From an uncultured Sphingomonadaceae bacterium (GTDB taxonomy: Bacteria; Pseudomonadota; Alphaproteobacteria; Sphingomonadales; Sphingomonadaceae), in NCBI GenBank assembly GCA_938050045.1, contig CALLJS010000018.1:1-64000 (forward strand): DNA of 64,000 bases, in the 5' to 3' direction. Each line of letters opens with the position of its first letter. Position 1 is the stretch's first letter. The notes beneath the pieces were generated by a model. It worked only from the letters and a program-made list of their open reading frames with translations, was not told the origin of the DNA and searched no databases. Position numbers and translations under genes: made by a program. Shown one piece after another: positions 9,093 to 17,594 of the stretch.

Positions 9093-10259
9093 ATGCAAAC
9101 GCAAGCAGGTGATCCCGGCGCATTTGCGCATTTCGACCTATCGCGCGTCGATAGTCCTGCATTTGTGGTCGATTCTGCAAAAATCCGTCATAACCTTGAA
9201 ATCTTAGAGGATATAAAAAAGCGTAGCGGCGTCAAAATATTATCCGCGATGAAAGCTTTTTCGATGTGGGAGCTTGCCCCGCTCATCGGCCAAACCCTTG
9301 ATGGGTGCTGCACCTCTGGCTTGTGGGAAGCGCGGCTCGCCAAAGAGAAATATAGCGGCGAAATTTCTACTTATTGCGCAGCCTTCAAAGAGGCAGACTT
9401 GGTTGAGATTATTGAAATATCCGATCATATTATCTTTAACACCCCTATGCAATATCAGCGGTACAAACATATTTTGCCTGATAGCGTTGATGTAGGCCTG
9501 CGCATCAATCCGCTGCATAGCGAGGGGGAAGTCGAGAAATATGATCCTTGCCAGCCCCATTCGCGACTAGGTTTTCCAATCGATCAATTGCGACCAGAGT
9601 ATTTAGAAGGCATGGATGGTCTTCATTTTCATACTTTGTGCGAACACGGTTTTGCACCCTTAGAGCGCACATGGAATATAATAGAATCAAAATTAGATAT
9701 AGATTATAATATATTAAAATGGATTAATTTTGGTGGCGGTCACCATATTACACGTGATGATTATGATCGCGATGCGCTGGTCAAATTTTTGATCGAAGTT
9801 CAATCAAAAACAGGATGTCAAATCTATCTAGAGCCTGGCGAAGCCATTGCCCTAGACGCTGGTATATTGGTGGGTGAAATATTGGATATTTTTGACAATG
9901 GCATGAAAGTCGGCATCACCGATATTAGCGCGACATGCCATATGCCCGATGTCATAGAAGCCCCCTATCGCCCTGCTATGCTCCATGAAAGTGATAATAA
10001 TGACATTATCAGATTGGGCGGGCAATCCTGTCTCGCAGGCGATATTATCGGTGATTACCGCCTGCCCGCGCCGCTCAATGGAAAAACCAACATTGGCCAG
10101 CGCATCGCCTTTTTGGATCAGGCCCATTATTCGATGGTTAAAACCAACACATTTAACGGCGTACCGCTGCCATCAATATGGTTATGGGATAGCGAGTCCG
10201 ATGCTTTGAAATGCGTTCGGCAATTTGCTTGGAGCGAATTTCGCAATCGATTGAGCTGA
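9093..10259 (+). CDS. nspC: Carboxynorspermidine decarboxylase
   Basis: PLP-dependent, alanine-racemase-fold decarboxylase that finishes (nor)spermidine synthesis by removing CO2 from the carboxy precursor. Of 388 residues, the N-terminal part shows SPAFVVDSAKIRHNLEIL and the PLP-lysine segment VKILSAMKAFSMWEL (lysine near residue 54). INFGGGHHITRDDYD near 210 is the glycine-rich phosphate-binding loop. LEPGEAIALDAG and the C-terminal aspartate and cysteine region (GGQSCLAGDIIGDY) match the nspC group. It sits 11 bp after the dehydrogenase and is surely co-transcribed with it. An AT-rich perfect 9-bp inverted repeat (10270-10290) lies just after its stop. Confidence 0.92.
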   Translation: MQTQAGDPGAFAHFDLSRVDSPAFVVDSAKIRHNLEILEDIKKRSGVKILSAMKAFSMWELAPLIGQTLDGCCTSGLWEARLAKEKYSGEISTYCAAFKEADLVEIIEISDHIIFNTPMQYQRYKHILPDSVDVGLRINPLHSEGEVEKYDPCQPHSRLGFPIDQLRPEYLEGMDGLHFHTLCEHGFAPLERTWNIIESKLDIDYNILKWINFGGGHHITRDDYDRDALVKFLIEVQSKTGCQIYLEPGEAIALDAGILVGEILDIFDNGMKVGITDISATCHMPDVIEAPYRPAMLHESDNNDIIRLGGQSCLAGDIIGDYRLPAPLNGKTNIGQRIAFLDQAHYSMVKTNTFNGVPLPSIWLWDSESDALKCVRQFAWSEFRNRLS

Positions 10260-10361
10260 TATACGCAAAATATAAATGAGGCATTTATATCATTTAATAT
10301 ATAAATTTCATTTTTTCAGCTTTACAGCCAAGCAACTCATTATTAGAGGGATTTATCAACG

Positions 10362-10427
10362 CCCCAAGGGACTTTAACCGCAAGGCAAGTTTAACAATCA
10401 CTTAGCGATTATTGGAGGTCCCTTGAG
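10362..10427 (+). promoter_or_regulatory. speF-type leader RNA upstream of ornithine decarboxylase
   Basis: CAAGGGAC (10365-10372) pairs perfectly with GTCCCTTG (10418-10425), closing a long hairpin. Inside are a GNRA mini-hairpin CC-GCAA-GG in the ACTTTAACCGCAAGG stretch and an imperfect stem around AATC-ACTTAGC-GATT. The Shine-Dalgarno GGAGG (10414-10418) sits at the base of the closing stem, which ends two bases before the TTG start. The speF motif is a known structured leader of alphaproteobacterial ornithine decarboxylase genes. Position and stem placement match it, but I could not run a covariance model. The 5' limit is uncertain; an AT-rich hairpin at 10270-10290 may belong to it. Confidence 0.72.
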
Positions 10428-11627
10428 TTGCACAAATATAATGATGCTAAGGCTCTAATAGAAGCCATACAGCCAGACGAATCCGTTACTTTAGTCCGCC
10501 CCCATGCTGCAAAGCGAGCGGCGCGCTATTTTGTCGATAATTTTCCAGGCAAATCGCTCTATGCGGTCAAAGCAAACCCCTCGCCCGATTTACTCCAAAT
10601 CTTGTGGGATGAAGGCATTCATCATTTTGATGTCGCATCGATTGGCGAAGTGCGTTTGGTCAAATCGCTCCTGCCCGATGCTATTTTATGTTTCATGCAT
10701 CCCGTTAAATCTGAGAGGATGATAAAAGAAGCTTATTTCAAACATGGTGTTCGTACTTTTTCGCTCGATACAATGGAAGAGCTAGAGAAAATCAAACGCG
10801 CTACCGATAATGCGGATGATCTAAACCTGTGCGTACGCATCAGAGTATCCAGTAAATATGCCGAAATTAGCTTAGCCGCTAAATTTGGTGCAGACCCCGC
10901 CGAAATTGCCGATTTATTGATGGCCGCTCGGCAATGCTCGTTACAATTAGGGATATGTTTTCATGTTGGCAGTCAAGCGATGACCCCTATCGCCTATAGC
11001 GATGCGATGGACCATGTTAGAGCCGCCATTATAGAAGCCTCTATCACCGTTGACATAATCAATGTAGGCGGCGGCTTTCCATCCTCTTACCCAGGAATGG
11101 AACCGCCCTCTTTAGCGCATTATTTTGATGTTATTGACCGCAGCTTTGAAGACCTGCCTATAAGCTATAGCGCCGAATTATGGTGCGAACCAGGCCGCGC
11201 ATTATGTGCAGAATATGCATCTTTAATCGTGAAAGTTGAAAAACGGCGCGGTAGCGAATTATTCATAAATGATGGTGCTTATGGTGCCTTATTTGATGCA
11301 GCCCATATTGGGTGGCGTTTCCCCGTTCAACATATTGCCCAGCGGCCCGCAGATGCTGCTGGTGTAGAGCCCTTTAGCTTTTATGGGCCTACTTGTGATG
11401 ATATGGATCATATGACAGGGCCGTTTCATTTGCCCAATATTATTGCGGTCGGTGATTATATCGAAATTGGCCTATTAGGAGCTTATGGCTGCGCAATGCG
11501 CTCTGGCTTTAATGGATTTGAAGCTGGTGATATATATATAGTGCATGATGACCCTATGACCACATTATATGGCAATCAAAACGATGTTAATCGCCATAAT
11601 GTTATATCCATACAGCATAGCCAATAA
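10428..11627 (+). CDS. Ornithine/lysine decarboxylase, alanine-racemase-fold
   Basis: Makes putrescine (or cadaverine) from ornithine (or lysine) with PLP, supplying the diamine for the two upstream enzymes. The 399-residue protein carries the PLP lysine in LYAVKANPSPDLLQILW near residue 44, the glycine loop INVGGGFPSSYPGMEPPS near 208, CEPGRALCAEYA near 248, and the catalytic cysteine in FYGPTCDDMDHM near 323. The start is TTG at 10428, chosen because GGAGG lies nine bases upstream and no ATG fits. Translation is probably controlled by the structured leader at 10362-10427. No distinct terminator is evident after the gene. Confidence 0.92.
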   Translation: MHKYNDAKALIEAIQPDESVTLVRPHAAKRAARYFVDNFPGKSLYAVKANPSPDLLQILWDEGIHHFDVASIGEVRLVKSLLPDAILCFMHPVKSERMIKEAYFKHGVRTFSLDTMEELEKIKRATDNADDLNLCVRIRVSSKYAEISLAAKFGADPAEIADLLMAARQCSLQLGICFHVGSQAMTPIAYSDAMDHVRAAIIEASITVDIINVGGGFPSSYPGMEPPSLAHYFDVIDRSFEDLPISYSAELWCEPGRALCAEYASLIVKVEKRRGSELFINDGAYGALFDAAHIGWRFPVQHIAQRPADAAGVEPFSFYGPTCDDMDHMTGPFHLPNIIAVGDYIEIGLLGAYGCAMRSGFNGFEAGDIYIVHDDPMTTLYGNQNDVNRHNVISIQHSQ

Positions 11628-11663
11628 AATTGGCTTAATTAAGTTGCAATTAACAATCTAATT

Positions 11664-11692
11664 CCTCTATAATTCTCCTTTTAGAGGAGAAT
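11664..11692 (+). promoter_or_regulatory. Hairpin overlapping the MAPEG gene ribosome-binding site
   Basis: ATTCTCC (11672-11678) and GGAGAAT (11686-11692) are perfect inverted repeats. A competing pairing, CCTCT (11664-11668) with AGAGG (11683-11687), uses the same bases. Both sequester the Shine-Dalgarno GAGGAG just before the ATG at 11696. Two mutually exclusive stems over one ribosome-binding site could be a simple translational switch, but a chance pyrimidine tract opposite a purine-rich site is also possible. Confidence 0.35.
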
Positions 11693-11695
11693 GTT

Positions 11696-12133
11696 ATGAA
11701 CGAAGGAACAGCAATTTTAGGCCCAATGATAGCATTGGTGATTTGGTCAACCATCATGTGGTTCTGGATGTACGCGACACGGCTTCCTGCTATGGGAAAG
11801 GTTGAGGGACTTGATGCGGCCAATATGGTAGGCGGCAAAGGCAGCGATTTAGACAAAGTCTTACCGCCAAAAATTCAATGGATTGCGCATAATTATAATC
11901 ATTTGATGGAGCAACCGACATTATTTTATGCTCTGTGCGCTGCATTGGCTATTATTGGTGCAGGTAGCGGGTTAAACCTTACATTAGCATGGGCTTATGT
12001 CGGCATAAGAGTGGTGCACAGTTTGATACAAGCCCTGGTCAACCGCGTGGTCATTAGATTTGCAATATTCTTTATATCAGGCCTTGTTTTGATCTGGCTT
12101 ACTATCAATACCGCCCTGATTGTTTTTGCTTAA
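11696..12133 (+). CDS. MAPEG family membrane protein
   Basis: A 145-residue protein of the membrane-associated eicosanoid and glutathione metabolism family, with four predicted transmembrane helices: about residues 5-27, 70-88, 95-110 and 118-144. The family hallmark is NYNHLMEQPTLFYAL near residue 65, followed by RVVHSLIQALVNRV near 104. Family members in animals act on glutathione conjugates and lipid peroxides. Bacterial members are largely uncharacterised, so the substrate is unknown. The start at 11696 has a strong GAGGAG, which lies inside a hairpin. Confidence 0.85.
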   Translation: MNEGTAILGPMIALVIWSTIMWFWMYATRLPAMGKVEGLDAANMVGGKGSDLDKVLPPKIQWIAHNYNHLMEQPTLFYALCAALAIIGAGSGLNLTLAWAYVGIRVVHSLIQALVNRVVIRFAIFFISGLVLIWLTINTALIVFA

Positions 12134-12220
12134 TTTTGAGGGATATTACATAATTAGCATAGCGTAAAATCGCAATAATAGAAATAAAACTGATATTATA
12201 ATCAACAGTGGAAATATAAT

Positions 12221-12257
12221 TATAGGTTTGGCATATAACAATTATGCCAAACCTATA
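12221..12257. promoter_or_regulatory. Perfect 15-bp inverted repeat spanning the nitrilase start codon
   Basis: TATAGGTTTGGCATA (12221-12235) and TATGCCAAACCTATA (12243-12257) are exact reverse complements, separated by TAACAAT. The ATG of the nitrilase gene (12244) lies inside the right arm, and no normal ribosome-binding site is visible upstream of it. As DNA this could be an operator for a dimeric repressor. As RNA it would be a very stable hairpin hiding the start codon. Confidence 0.7.
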
Positions 12258-13215
12258 TAATGCAGCCATCGTCCAAGACGCCCCAATCACCCTAGATATA
12301 AGCAGCGGTATTGCCCAAGCTGCAAAACGCGCCGAAGAAGCCTTCAAACAAGGGGCGCAGCTCGTAGCATTTGGAGAGACATTCCTTGGCGGCTACCCAA
12401 TATGGCTCGATGAAGCCCAAGGGGCTGCTCTTTGGAATCATCCTGGCACGCGCGCAATGCATAAATTAATGCTCAAACATGCGGTGCGCGAAAATGACGA
12501 ACGCCTCATTATTTTGCAAGATTTGGCTGATAGATATAAAGGCAATATTTCCATTGGCGCGCATGAACGGCGGCGTTCCAGCCTCTATAATAACCAGATA
12601 CTCATCAGAGCCAATAGCCCCCCTTTGAACCACCGTAAATTAGTGCCTACCCATGGTGAACGCTTGATATGGATGCGCGGTGATGGCTCAACTCTTGGGG
12701 TTCATCAAGATGGTGATGTCACAATCGGCAGCCTAATCTGTTGGGAACATTGGATGCCTGCTGCTCGGGCAGCTATGCATAATCAGGGGGAAATGATGCA
12801 TATTGCAGCATGGCCAACCGTGCGCGATATTCATGTCATAGCATCGCGCCATTATGCTTTTGAGGGCAGATGTTTTGTTTTGGCAGCGGGTACCGTGCAG
12901 TCAAAAGCAAATGTGCTTGATGGCTTAGAACGTGTTGGTGGTGATGATGATGCGCAATCATTAATTGAGAGCATTGATGATGGTCAGTTACAATTTGGCA
13001 ATAGCTTTATCTGCGGCCCCGATACAAAGATTATTGCGCAAGCTGGCGATGGCAAAGAAATTATCTATGCCCAGTGCGATTTAGATAGGATTGGCGAAGG
13101 GCTAACATCGCTCGATAGTGATGGCCATTATTCGCGGCCCGATGTGTTTAATCTCAATATTGATATGCGAGCCAAAGATGGGGTTAATTGGGTCGATGGC
13201 CCAATCAATGAATAG
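12244..13215 (+). CDS. Nitrilase/carbon-nitrogen hydrolase
   Basis: Hydrolyses a nitrile or amide C-N bond with a Glu-Lys-Cys triad. The 323-residue protein shows all three: glutamate in VAFGETFLGGYPIW near residue 44, lysine in NHRKLVPTHGERLIW near 128, and cysteine in LICWEHWMPAARAAMH near 162. The Cys-Trp-Glu signature is typical of true nitrilases rather than amidases. The physiological nitrile is unknown. Only one in-frame ATG fits the start of the domain (MPNLYNAAIVQDAPITLD), and it lies within a perfect inverted repeat without an obvious Shine-Dalgarno. The gene converges with the rlmD-like gene. Confidence 0.88.
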   Translation: MPNLYNAAIVQDAPITLDISSGIAQAAKRAEEAFKQGAQLVAFGETFLGGYPIWLDEAQGAALWNHPGTRAMHKLMLKHAVRENDERLIILQDLADRYKGNISIGAHERRRSSLYNNQILIRANSPPLNHRKLVPTHGERLIWMRGDGSTLGVHQDGDVTIGSLICWEHWMPAARAAMHNQGEMMHIAAWPTVRDIHVIASRHYAFEGRCFVLAAGTVQSKANVLDGLERVGGDDDAQSLIESIDDGQLQFGNSFICGPDTKIIAQAGDGKEIIYAQCDLDRIGEGLTSLDSDGHYSRPDVFNLNIDMRAKDGVNWVDGPINE

Positions 13216-13259
13216 TATAAAGTAAATGAATAAATTAGAAATAATCTATATTTTATATA

Positions 13260-14498
13260 TTATGCATTGCTTTTAATGAATTTTGATACTAATTCAACAT
13301 GTGTAGACCAACGAAATTGCCCTATGGGCCATATTTTTTCTAAACTATAGCCACCCGCAATTAATCGCTTCGCATCGCGGGCAAAGCTAGAGGGGTTACA
13401 ACTTACATAGGCAATAGAATTTACCTTAGATGGTGCCAGCAGATCCACCTGTTCGCGCGCGCCTGCCCTTGGCGGATCTAAAACCACTGCATCAAAACGG
13501 TTTAATTCTTCTGTAGTTAGCGGCCTGCGGTACAAATCACGATGCTCGGTGAATATTTGTTTTTGCGCTTTGTCTGCTGCTGATTTGAGAGCCAATAAGG
13601 AATTGCGCTCTCCTTCCGCTGCATAAACTTTTTGGTTTTGCTGCATAGATAAAGCAAAAGTACCCAATCCCGCGAATAAATCTGCTATTTTATCTGCCTT
13701 TTGCGTAATATCGCGTACAGCCGCAACAAGCATATCTTCCCCATCTCTTGTCGGTTGCAGAAAAGCAAAATGCGGATAGGGAACGATAACACCAGACACG
13801 CTAATAGTCACAGGCTCTGGTTCCCATTGGGTTACTGGCCCTAATCCATCATCAACCGATAGCCGCGCTAATTGATTGTTGCGGGCAAAATCGATTAGGC
13901 CCTCGATTTGCTCTAACCCCTCGGGTGTCCAATTTTCGATTAATAAATCTATTCCTTGATCAATCTGCGCCATCTTAATCTGCACATTGCGGCGCCTATC
14001 GATGAGGGGTTTTAGAAATTCTCTCAACGGATTAATCAATGAAAATAGTTTTGATGTCATGACGTCGCATTGTTTAAGATTCAATATTCTATGACTTTTC
14101 TCACTGTTAAAGCCCAATTGAAACATTGTCCCAGCCCAAGATGAACGCAGCGATACACGGCGCCGACTGTTTGATGGGGAAATATGACTATCTGTAAACA
14201 CAGGTAATCCAATATCTTGCCCATGCAGAGCATTCTCAATACGTTGCTTCACAAATTTATTGAGAGTGAAATCATCCACATGTTGTAATTGACAACCACC
14301 GCATAAATTAAAGTGCGGACAAATTGGTTCAATATGATGATCGCCATGCAATAATCCGCCGCCGCTTTCAATAATGTCACCAGGCGCAGATAAGGCCACA
14401 TGCCGACCATCAACCGTAACACCATCACCGCGCGCGGCAATCCTGACGATCGTATCTTTATGCGATTCTGGCATATTTTTATCTGATTCTGGGTTCAT
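13260..14498 (-). CDS. Class I RNA (uracil-C5) methyltransferase, RlmD/TrmA family
   Basis: Methylates C5 of a uracil in 23S rRNA or tRNA using S-adenosylmethionine. The 412-residue protein has a short TRAM-like N-terminus and an iron-sulphur cysteine set, with CPHFNLCGGCQLQHV near residue 60. The methyl-donor motif is IADLFAGLGTFALSM near 272. VVLDPPRAGAREQVDLL near 345 and the catalytic cysteine in IAYVSCNPSSFARDAKRL near 372 follow. Family and chemistry are clear. Assignment to 23S U1939 (RlmD) rather than another uracil is likely but not proven. Confidence 0.88.
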   Translation of the reverse strand: MNPESDKNMPESHKDTIVRIAARGDGVTVDGRHVALSAPGDIIESGGGLLHGDHHIEPICPHFNLCGGCQLQHVDDFTLNKFVKQRIENALHGQDIGLPVFTDSHISPSNSRRRVSLRSSWAGTMFQLGFNSEKSHRILNLKQCDVMTSKLFSLINPLREFLKPLIDRRRNVQIKMAQIDQGIDLLIENWTPEGLEQIEGLIDFARNNQLARLSVDDGLGPVTQWEPEPVTISVSGVIVPYPHFAFLQPTRDGEDMLVAAVRDITQKADKIADLFAGLGTFALSMQQNQKVYAAEGERNSLLALKSAADKAQKQIFTEHRDLYRRPLTTEELNRFDAVVLDPPRAGAREQVDLLAPSKVNSIAYVSCNPSSFARDAKRLIAGGYSLEKIWPIGQFRWSTHVELVSKFIKSNA

Positions 14499-14553
14499 AA
14501 TCAGCCGATAGCAAATAGGGCCTCGCTATCCTATCGCTAATATATAAGAGATA

Positions 14554-15108
14554 TTATTGCGGTACTTGATAGGGCACACCAGGCGATCCTATCGGGCCTA
14601 CTTCTTTGTCGGCAATATCATTTTGCTCTGCAGCATTATTTTCTGGCGAATTGGCTTGCGCATCCTCGGCTCTTGAATTTTCTTCGAGAGGCCATGTATC
14701 TGATGGTGCTAAGCCTCCTTTGAATTGTGCTTGCAATTTATATTTATCATTACCAGAAGATAGGATAATATAGGTTTCATCAATAATTTCAATATGAGTA
14801 TCATTAAAACCTTCTGCTACTTCTAGCCCTCGACCATCGGTTAATATGCGAAATCTTTTGAACCCCCCATCGCTATGGCGAATCATTAATATCGTGCCAT
14901 CTTCGGCCGAAACACGTTCCGTTGCGCATATTTTGGAAAACATATCGGCACCATTCAAGGCACATTCAATCTTATTGCCAACCAAAGCAGCATTCTGAGC
15001 GGCCGCTAATTTCGCTTCATCATCCCCGCAAGCTGCCAATAAGGGCAAGCATAAGAGAGGGATGGTTAATTTAGGTCTCTTAAATATCTGAATAAATATG
15101 GGTTTCAC
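14554..15108 (-). CDS. Putative lipoprotein of unknown function
   Basis: A 184-residue protein with a lipoprotein signal peptide: basic start, hydrophobic stretch [11 protein letters not shown] and lipobox LAAC with cysteine near residue 27. The middle (about 45-125) looks like a small beta-rich domain. The C-terminal 55 residues are acidic, asparagine- and alanine-rich and probably disordered, ending in VPYQVPQ. The start is GTG at 15108, chosen for GGGAG six bases upstream. This overlaps the last 29 bases of ilvD, so the two are co-transcribed. I recognise no family; comparable lipoproteins next to ilvD are seen in related bacteria as far as I recall. The function is unknown. Confidence 0.7.
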   Translation of the reverse strand: MKPIFIQIFKRPKLTIPLLCLPLLAACGDDEAKLAAAQNAALVGNKIECALNGADMFSKICATERVSAEDGTILMIRHSDGGFKRFRILTDGRGLEVAEGFNDTHIEIIDETYIILSSGNDKYKLQAQFKGGLAPSDTWPLEENSRAEDAQANSPENNAAEQNDIADKEVGPIGSPGVPYQVPQ

Positions 15109-16801
15109 CTTGAGCTCCCGGATGCGTTATAGCCCCCTTATAAGCAGGTCCAACATTTTGTGCATAGCGCCATAATGCACCTGCCCCATAATTGGTCACA
15201 TTGGCTTGCCAATCTTTACGCCTCCGTTCGAGCGTTTCTTCATCAACCAGCAAATCAATCGTCCCTTTGTTTGCATCAATAGAGATTTGATCGCCATCCT
15301 CTACCAGAGCGATAGGCCCACCAGCGGCTGCTTCTGGCCCAACATGCCCAATACAAAAACCGCGCGTACCACCAGAAAAACGGCCATCGGTTATCAATGC
15401 GACTTTTTCGCCCATACCCTGTCCATAGAGTGCAGCCGTTGTCGAGAGCATCTCGCGCATTCCAGGACCACCTCTTGGCCCTTCATAGCGTATGACAACC
15501 ACTGTTCCATCGACTATTTCTCGGCGTTCAACCGCTGCGAATGCATCTTCCTCGCATTCAAAGACGCGCGCAGTGCCTGTAAAGCTTAACCGCTCCATAC
15601 CTGCAACTTTCACAATAGCACCTTCGGGTGCTAATGTCCCTCTAAGACCCACTACCCCACCGGTTTCAGTGATGGGTGTCTTGACATCATAAATGACTTT
15701 TTGGTCTGGGTTCCATGTGATTTCATCAATATTCTCGCCCAAAGTTTTGCCGCTCACCGTCCTGCAATTTCCATGCAAATATCCACCATCCAACATCGTT
15801 TTCATCAGCATATATACGCCGCCTGCTTCATGCATATCCTTGGCAACATATTTTCCACCAGGTTTCAAATCTGCAATATAGGGCGTAGATTTGAAAGTTT
15901 CAGCGACGTCAAAAAGATTATAATCTATCCCGCATTCATGCGCCATAGCAGGCAAATGAAGCGCAGCATTAGTCGAACCGCCCGTTGCCGCCACTACGCG
16001 GGCTGCATTTTCAAAGGCTTCTTTGGTACAAATATCGCGCGGTTTTAGATCAAGTTCGAGCAAGGTCATAACCTGCTTACCTGCGGCTGTGGCTATATCT
16101 GCACGGCTCTTATAAGGCGCAGGGGCCATATTGCTATTGGGTAGCGACAAACCAATAGCCTCTCCAACGCAAGCCATCGTATTGGCGGTAAATTGGCCAC
16201 CGCAAGCGCCATGTCCAGGGCAAGCGACTTTTTCGAGTTCGATCAATTCCTGTAAAGGGCAATTATTGGCGGCATATTGGCCCACCGCTTCGAACACATC
16301 AACCACGGTGACATCTTCACCCTTATGCGATCCAGGCAATATAGAGCCGCCATAAACAAAGATAGAAGGCACATTCAAACGCAACATTGCCATCATCATA
16401 CCAGGCAGAGATTTATCGCATCCAGCAAAGGTTACGAGCGCGTCATAGCAATGGCCTCGCACGCTTAATTCGACAGAATCGGCAATTACTTCGCGGCTCA
16501 CGAGCGAACTTTTCATTCCCTGATGGCCCATAGCGATGCCATCTGTCACCGTTATAGTGTTAAACCGAAAAGGCGTACCGCCCGCTGCAATAACGCCTTC
16601 ACGGGCGATATCCGCTTGCGCATTCAAAGTCGTGTTGCATGGAGCGCTATCATTACCAGCAGAAGCTACGCCCACAAAAGGCTTAGCAATATCCTCTTCT
16701 TCCCATCCCATGGCATAATAATAGCTGCGATGAGGAGCGCGTTCGGGCCCAACGGATACATGGCGGCTAGGTAGTTTAGATTTATCGAATCTATTGCTCA
16801 T
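15080..16801 (-). CDS. ilvD: Dihydroxy-acid dehydratase
   Basis: Iron-sulphur enzyme of valine, leucine and isoleucine synthesis that turns 2,3-dihydroxy acids into 2-keto acids. The Fe-S cysteines are in [10 protein letters not shown] (near residue 50), [14 protein letters not shown] (near 123) and [15 protein letters not shown] (near 195). The C-terminal [21 protein letters not shown] is complete. I start it at [14 protein letters not shown] (ATG 16801), with GGAG six bases upstream. A reading frame open to a GTG ten codons earlier exists but has no family support. Length of 573 matches the family. It overlaps the downstream lipoprotein gene. Confidence 0.96.
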   Translation of the reverse strand: MSNRFDKSKLPSRHVSVGPERAPHRSYYYAMGWEEEDIAKPFVGVASAGNDSAPCNTTLNAQADIAREGVIAAGGTPFRFNTITVTDGIAMGHQGMKSSLVSREVIADSVELSVRGHCYDALVTFAGCDKSLPGMMMAMLRLNVPSIFVYGGSILPGSHKGEDVTVVDVFEAVGQYAANNCPLQELIELEKVACPGHGACGGQFTANTMACVGEAIGLSLPNSNMAPAPYKSRADIATAAGKQVMTLLELDLKPRDICTKEAFENAARVVAATGGSTNAALHLPAMAHECGIDYNLFDVAETFKSTPYIADLKPGGKYVAKDMHEAGGVYMLMKTMLDGGYLHGNCRTVSGKTLGENIDEITWNPDQKVIYDVKTPITETGGVVGLRGTLAPEGAIVKVAGMERLSFTGTARVFECEEDAFAAVERREIVDGTVVVIRYEGPRGGPGMREMLSTTAALYGQGMGEKVALITDGRFSGGTRGFCIGHVGPEAAAGGPIALVEDGDQISIDANKGTIDLLVDEETLERRRKDWQANVTNYGAGALWRYAQNVGPAYKGAITHPGAQGETHIYSDI

Positions 16802-16853
16802 TATGCGCTCCGTTCGTCTTAATTTCTTCACAAGCCCTAACGTTCAAGTCTCA

Positions 16854-17594
16854 TCATGCAAGCATTTTTGTAATTTTCAGACATGTTTTACCCAATATTT
16901 GTGCAAATCTTTCACAGCCTTGCCGATCCGCAACCAAATCCTGTCGCATTTCAACTCCAAAATATGGAATTTGGAGGGTTTCTGCGTGGCGGTCCATAGT
17001 ATAATTTAACATTTTTCCAGAATAAGGTAATTGATCGCCAACACACAGCCCATATTCCTCTAATATGCCGATGGCTTGTTTGGACGTCTCGTCATGCTCG
17101 CCATATAAAACGCCAATTTCCCAAGGCCGATGAACATTAGGGTTGCTTTTCAAGCAATGCGTGAAACTGTGCAGCGACAAGATAAGCTTTGGTCTCTTAT
17201 TTTGCAAAATTTGCTCTATTTTTCTGTGATAAGGCCTATGAAAGCGTTCAACTCGGGCCATGCGCTGTGCATCATCTATACGATTGCCAGCAATTATATG
17301 CATATCGCTTATTTTTGGAATAGCATCGGGGTTAGCCTCTTCTCGATTAAGATCGATTATCAAGCGAGATTGCCGCGCCATAATAGCAGAAACAGGATAT
17401 TTTTGAACCAAAATTTCGCTTACTTCTCTAACACCAATATCAAGCGCGATATGAGTATGAAGCAGTTTTTTATCGATACCCAAATCTATATCAAAAGGCA
17501 CATGGTTCGATGCATGGTCGGCGATAATTAATATATTATCAAATTCAATATCGCCTATTATTTCATAAGGATATGATTGACTATCGCTATTCAT
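16854..17594 (-). CDS. N-formylglutamate amidohydrolase family protein
   Basis: Predicted zinc hydrolase removing a formyl group from N-formylglutamate or a related amide. The 246-residue protein contains ILIIADHASNHVPFD near residue 25, HIALDIGVREVSEIL, SRLIIDLNREEANPDAIP near 95, and LILSLHSFTHCL near 140, all family features. The ATG at 17594 overlaps the TGA of ispE as ATGA, which fixes the start and shows translational coupling; the longer open frame to 17621 is unlikely. Members outside histidine degradation operons are common in this lineage, and no hut genes are here, so the true substrate is unknown. Confidence 0.88.
   Translation of the reverse strand: MNSDSQSYPYEIIGDIEFDNILIIADHASNHVPFDIDLGIDKKLLHTHIALDIGVREVSEILVQKYPVSAIMARQSRLIIDLNREEANPDAIPKISDMHIIAGNRIDDAQRMARVERFHRPYHRKIEQILQNKRPKLILSLHSFTHCLKSNPNVHRPWEIGVLYGEHDETSKQAIGILEEYGLCVGDQLPYSGKMLNYTMDRHAETLQIPYFGVEMRQDLVADRQGCERFAQILGKTCLKITKMLA

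Noticed and set aside
10270-10290. Perfect 9-bp inverted repeat ATATAAATG-AGG-CATTTATAT as an nspC terminator
   Set aside because: Nearly all A/T with a 3-base loop, and the T run follows more than 20 bases later. It may be part of the leader, but I would not call a terminator.
16802-16831. N-terminal extension of ilvD
   Set aside because: The extra ten codons are not found in the family and the ATG at 16801 has a well-placed GGAG.
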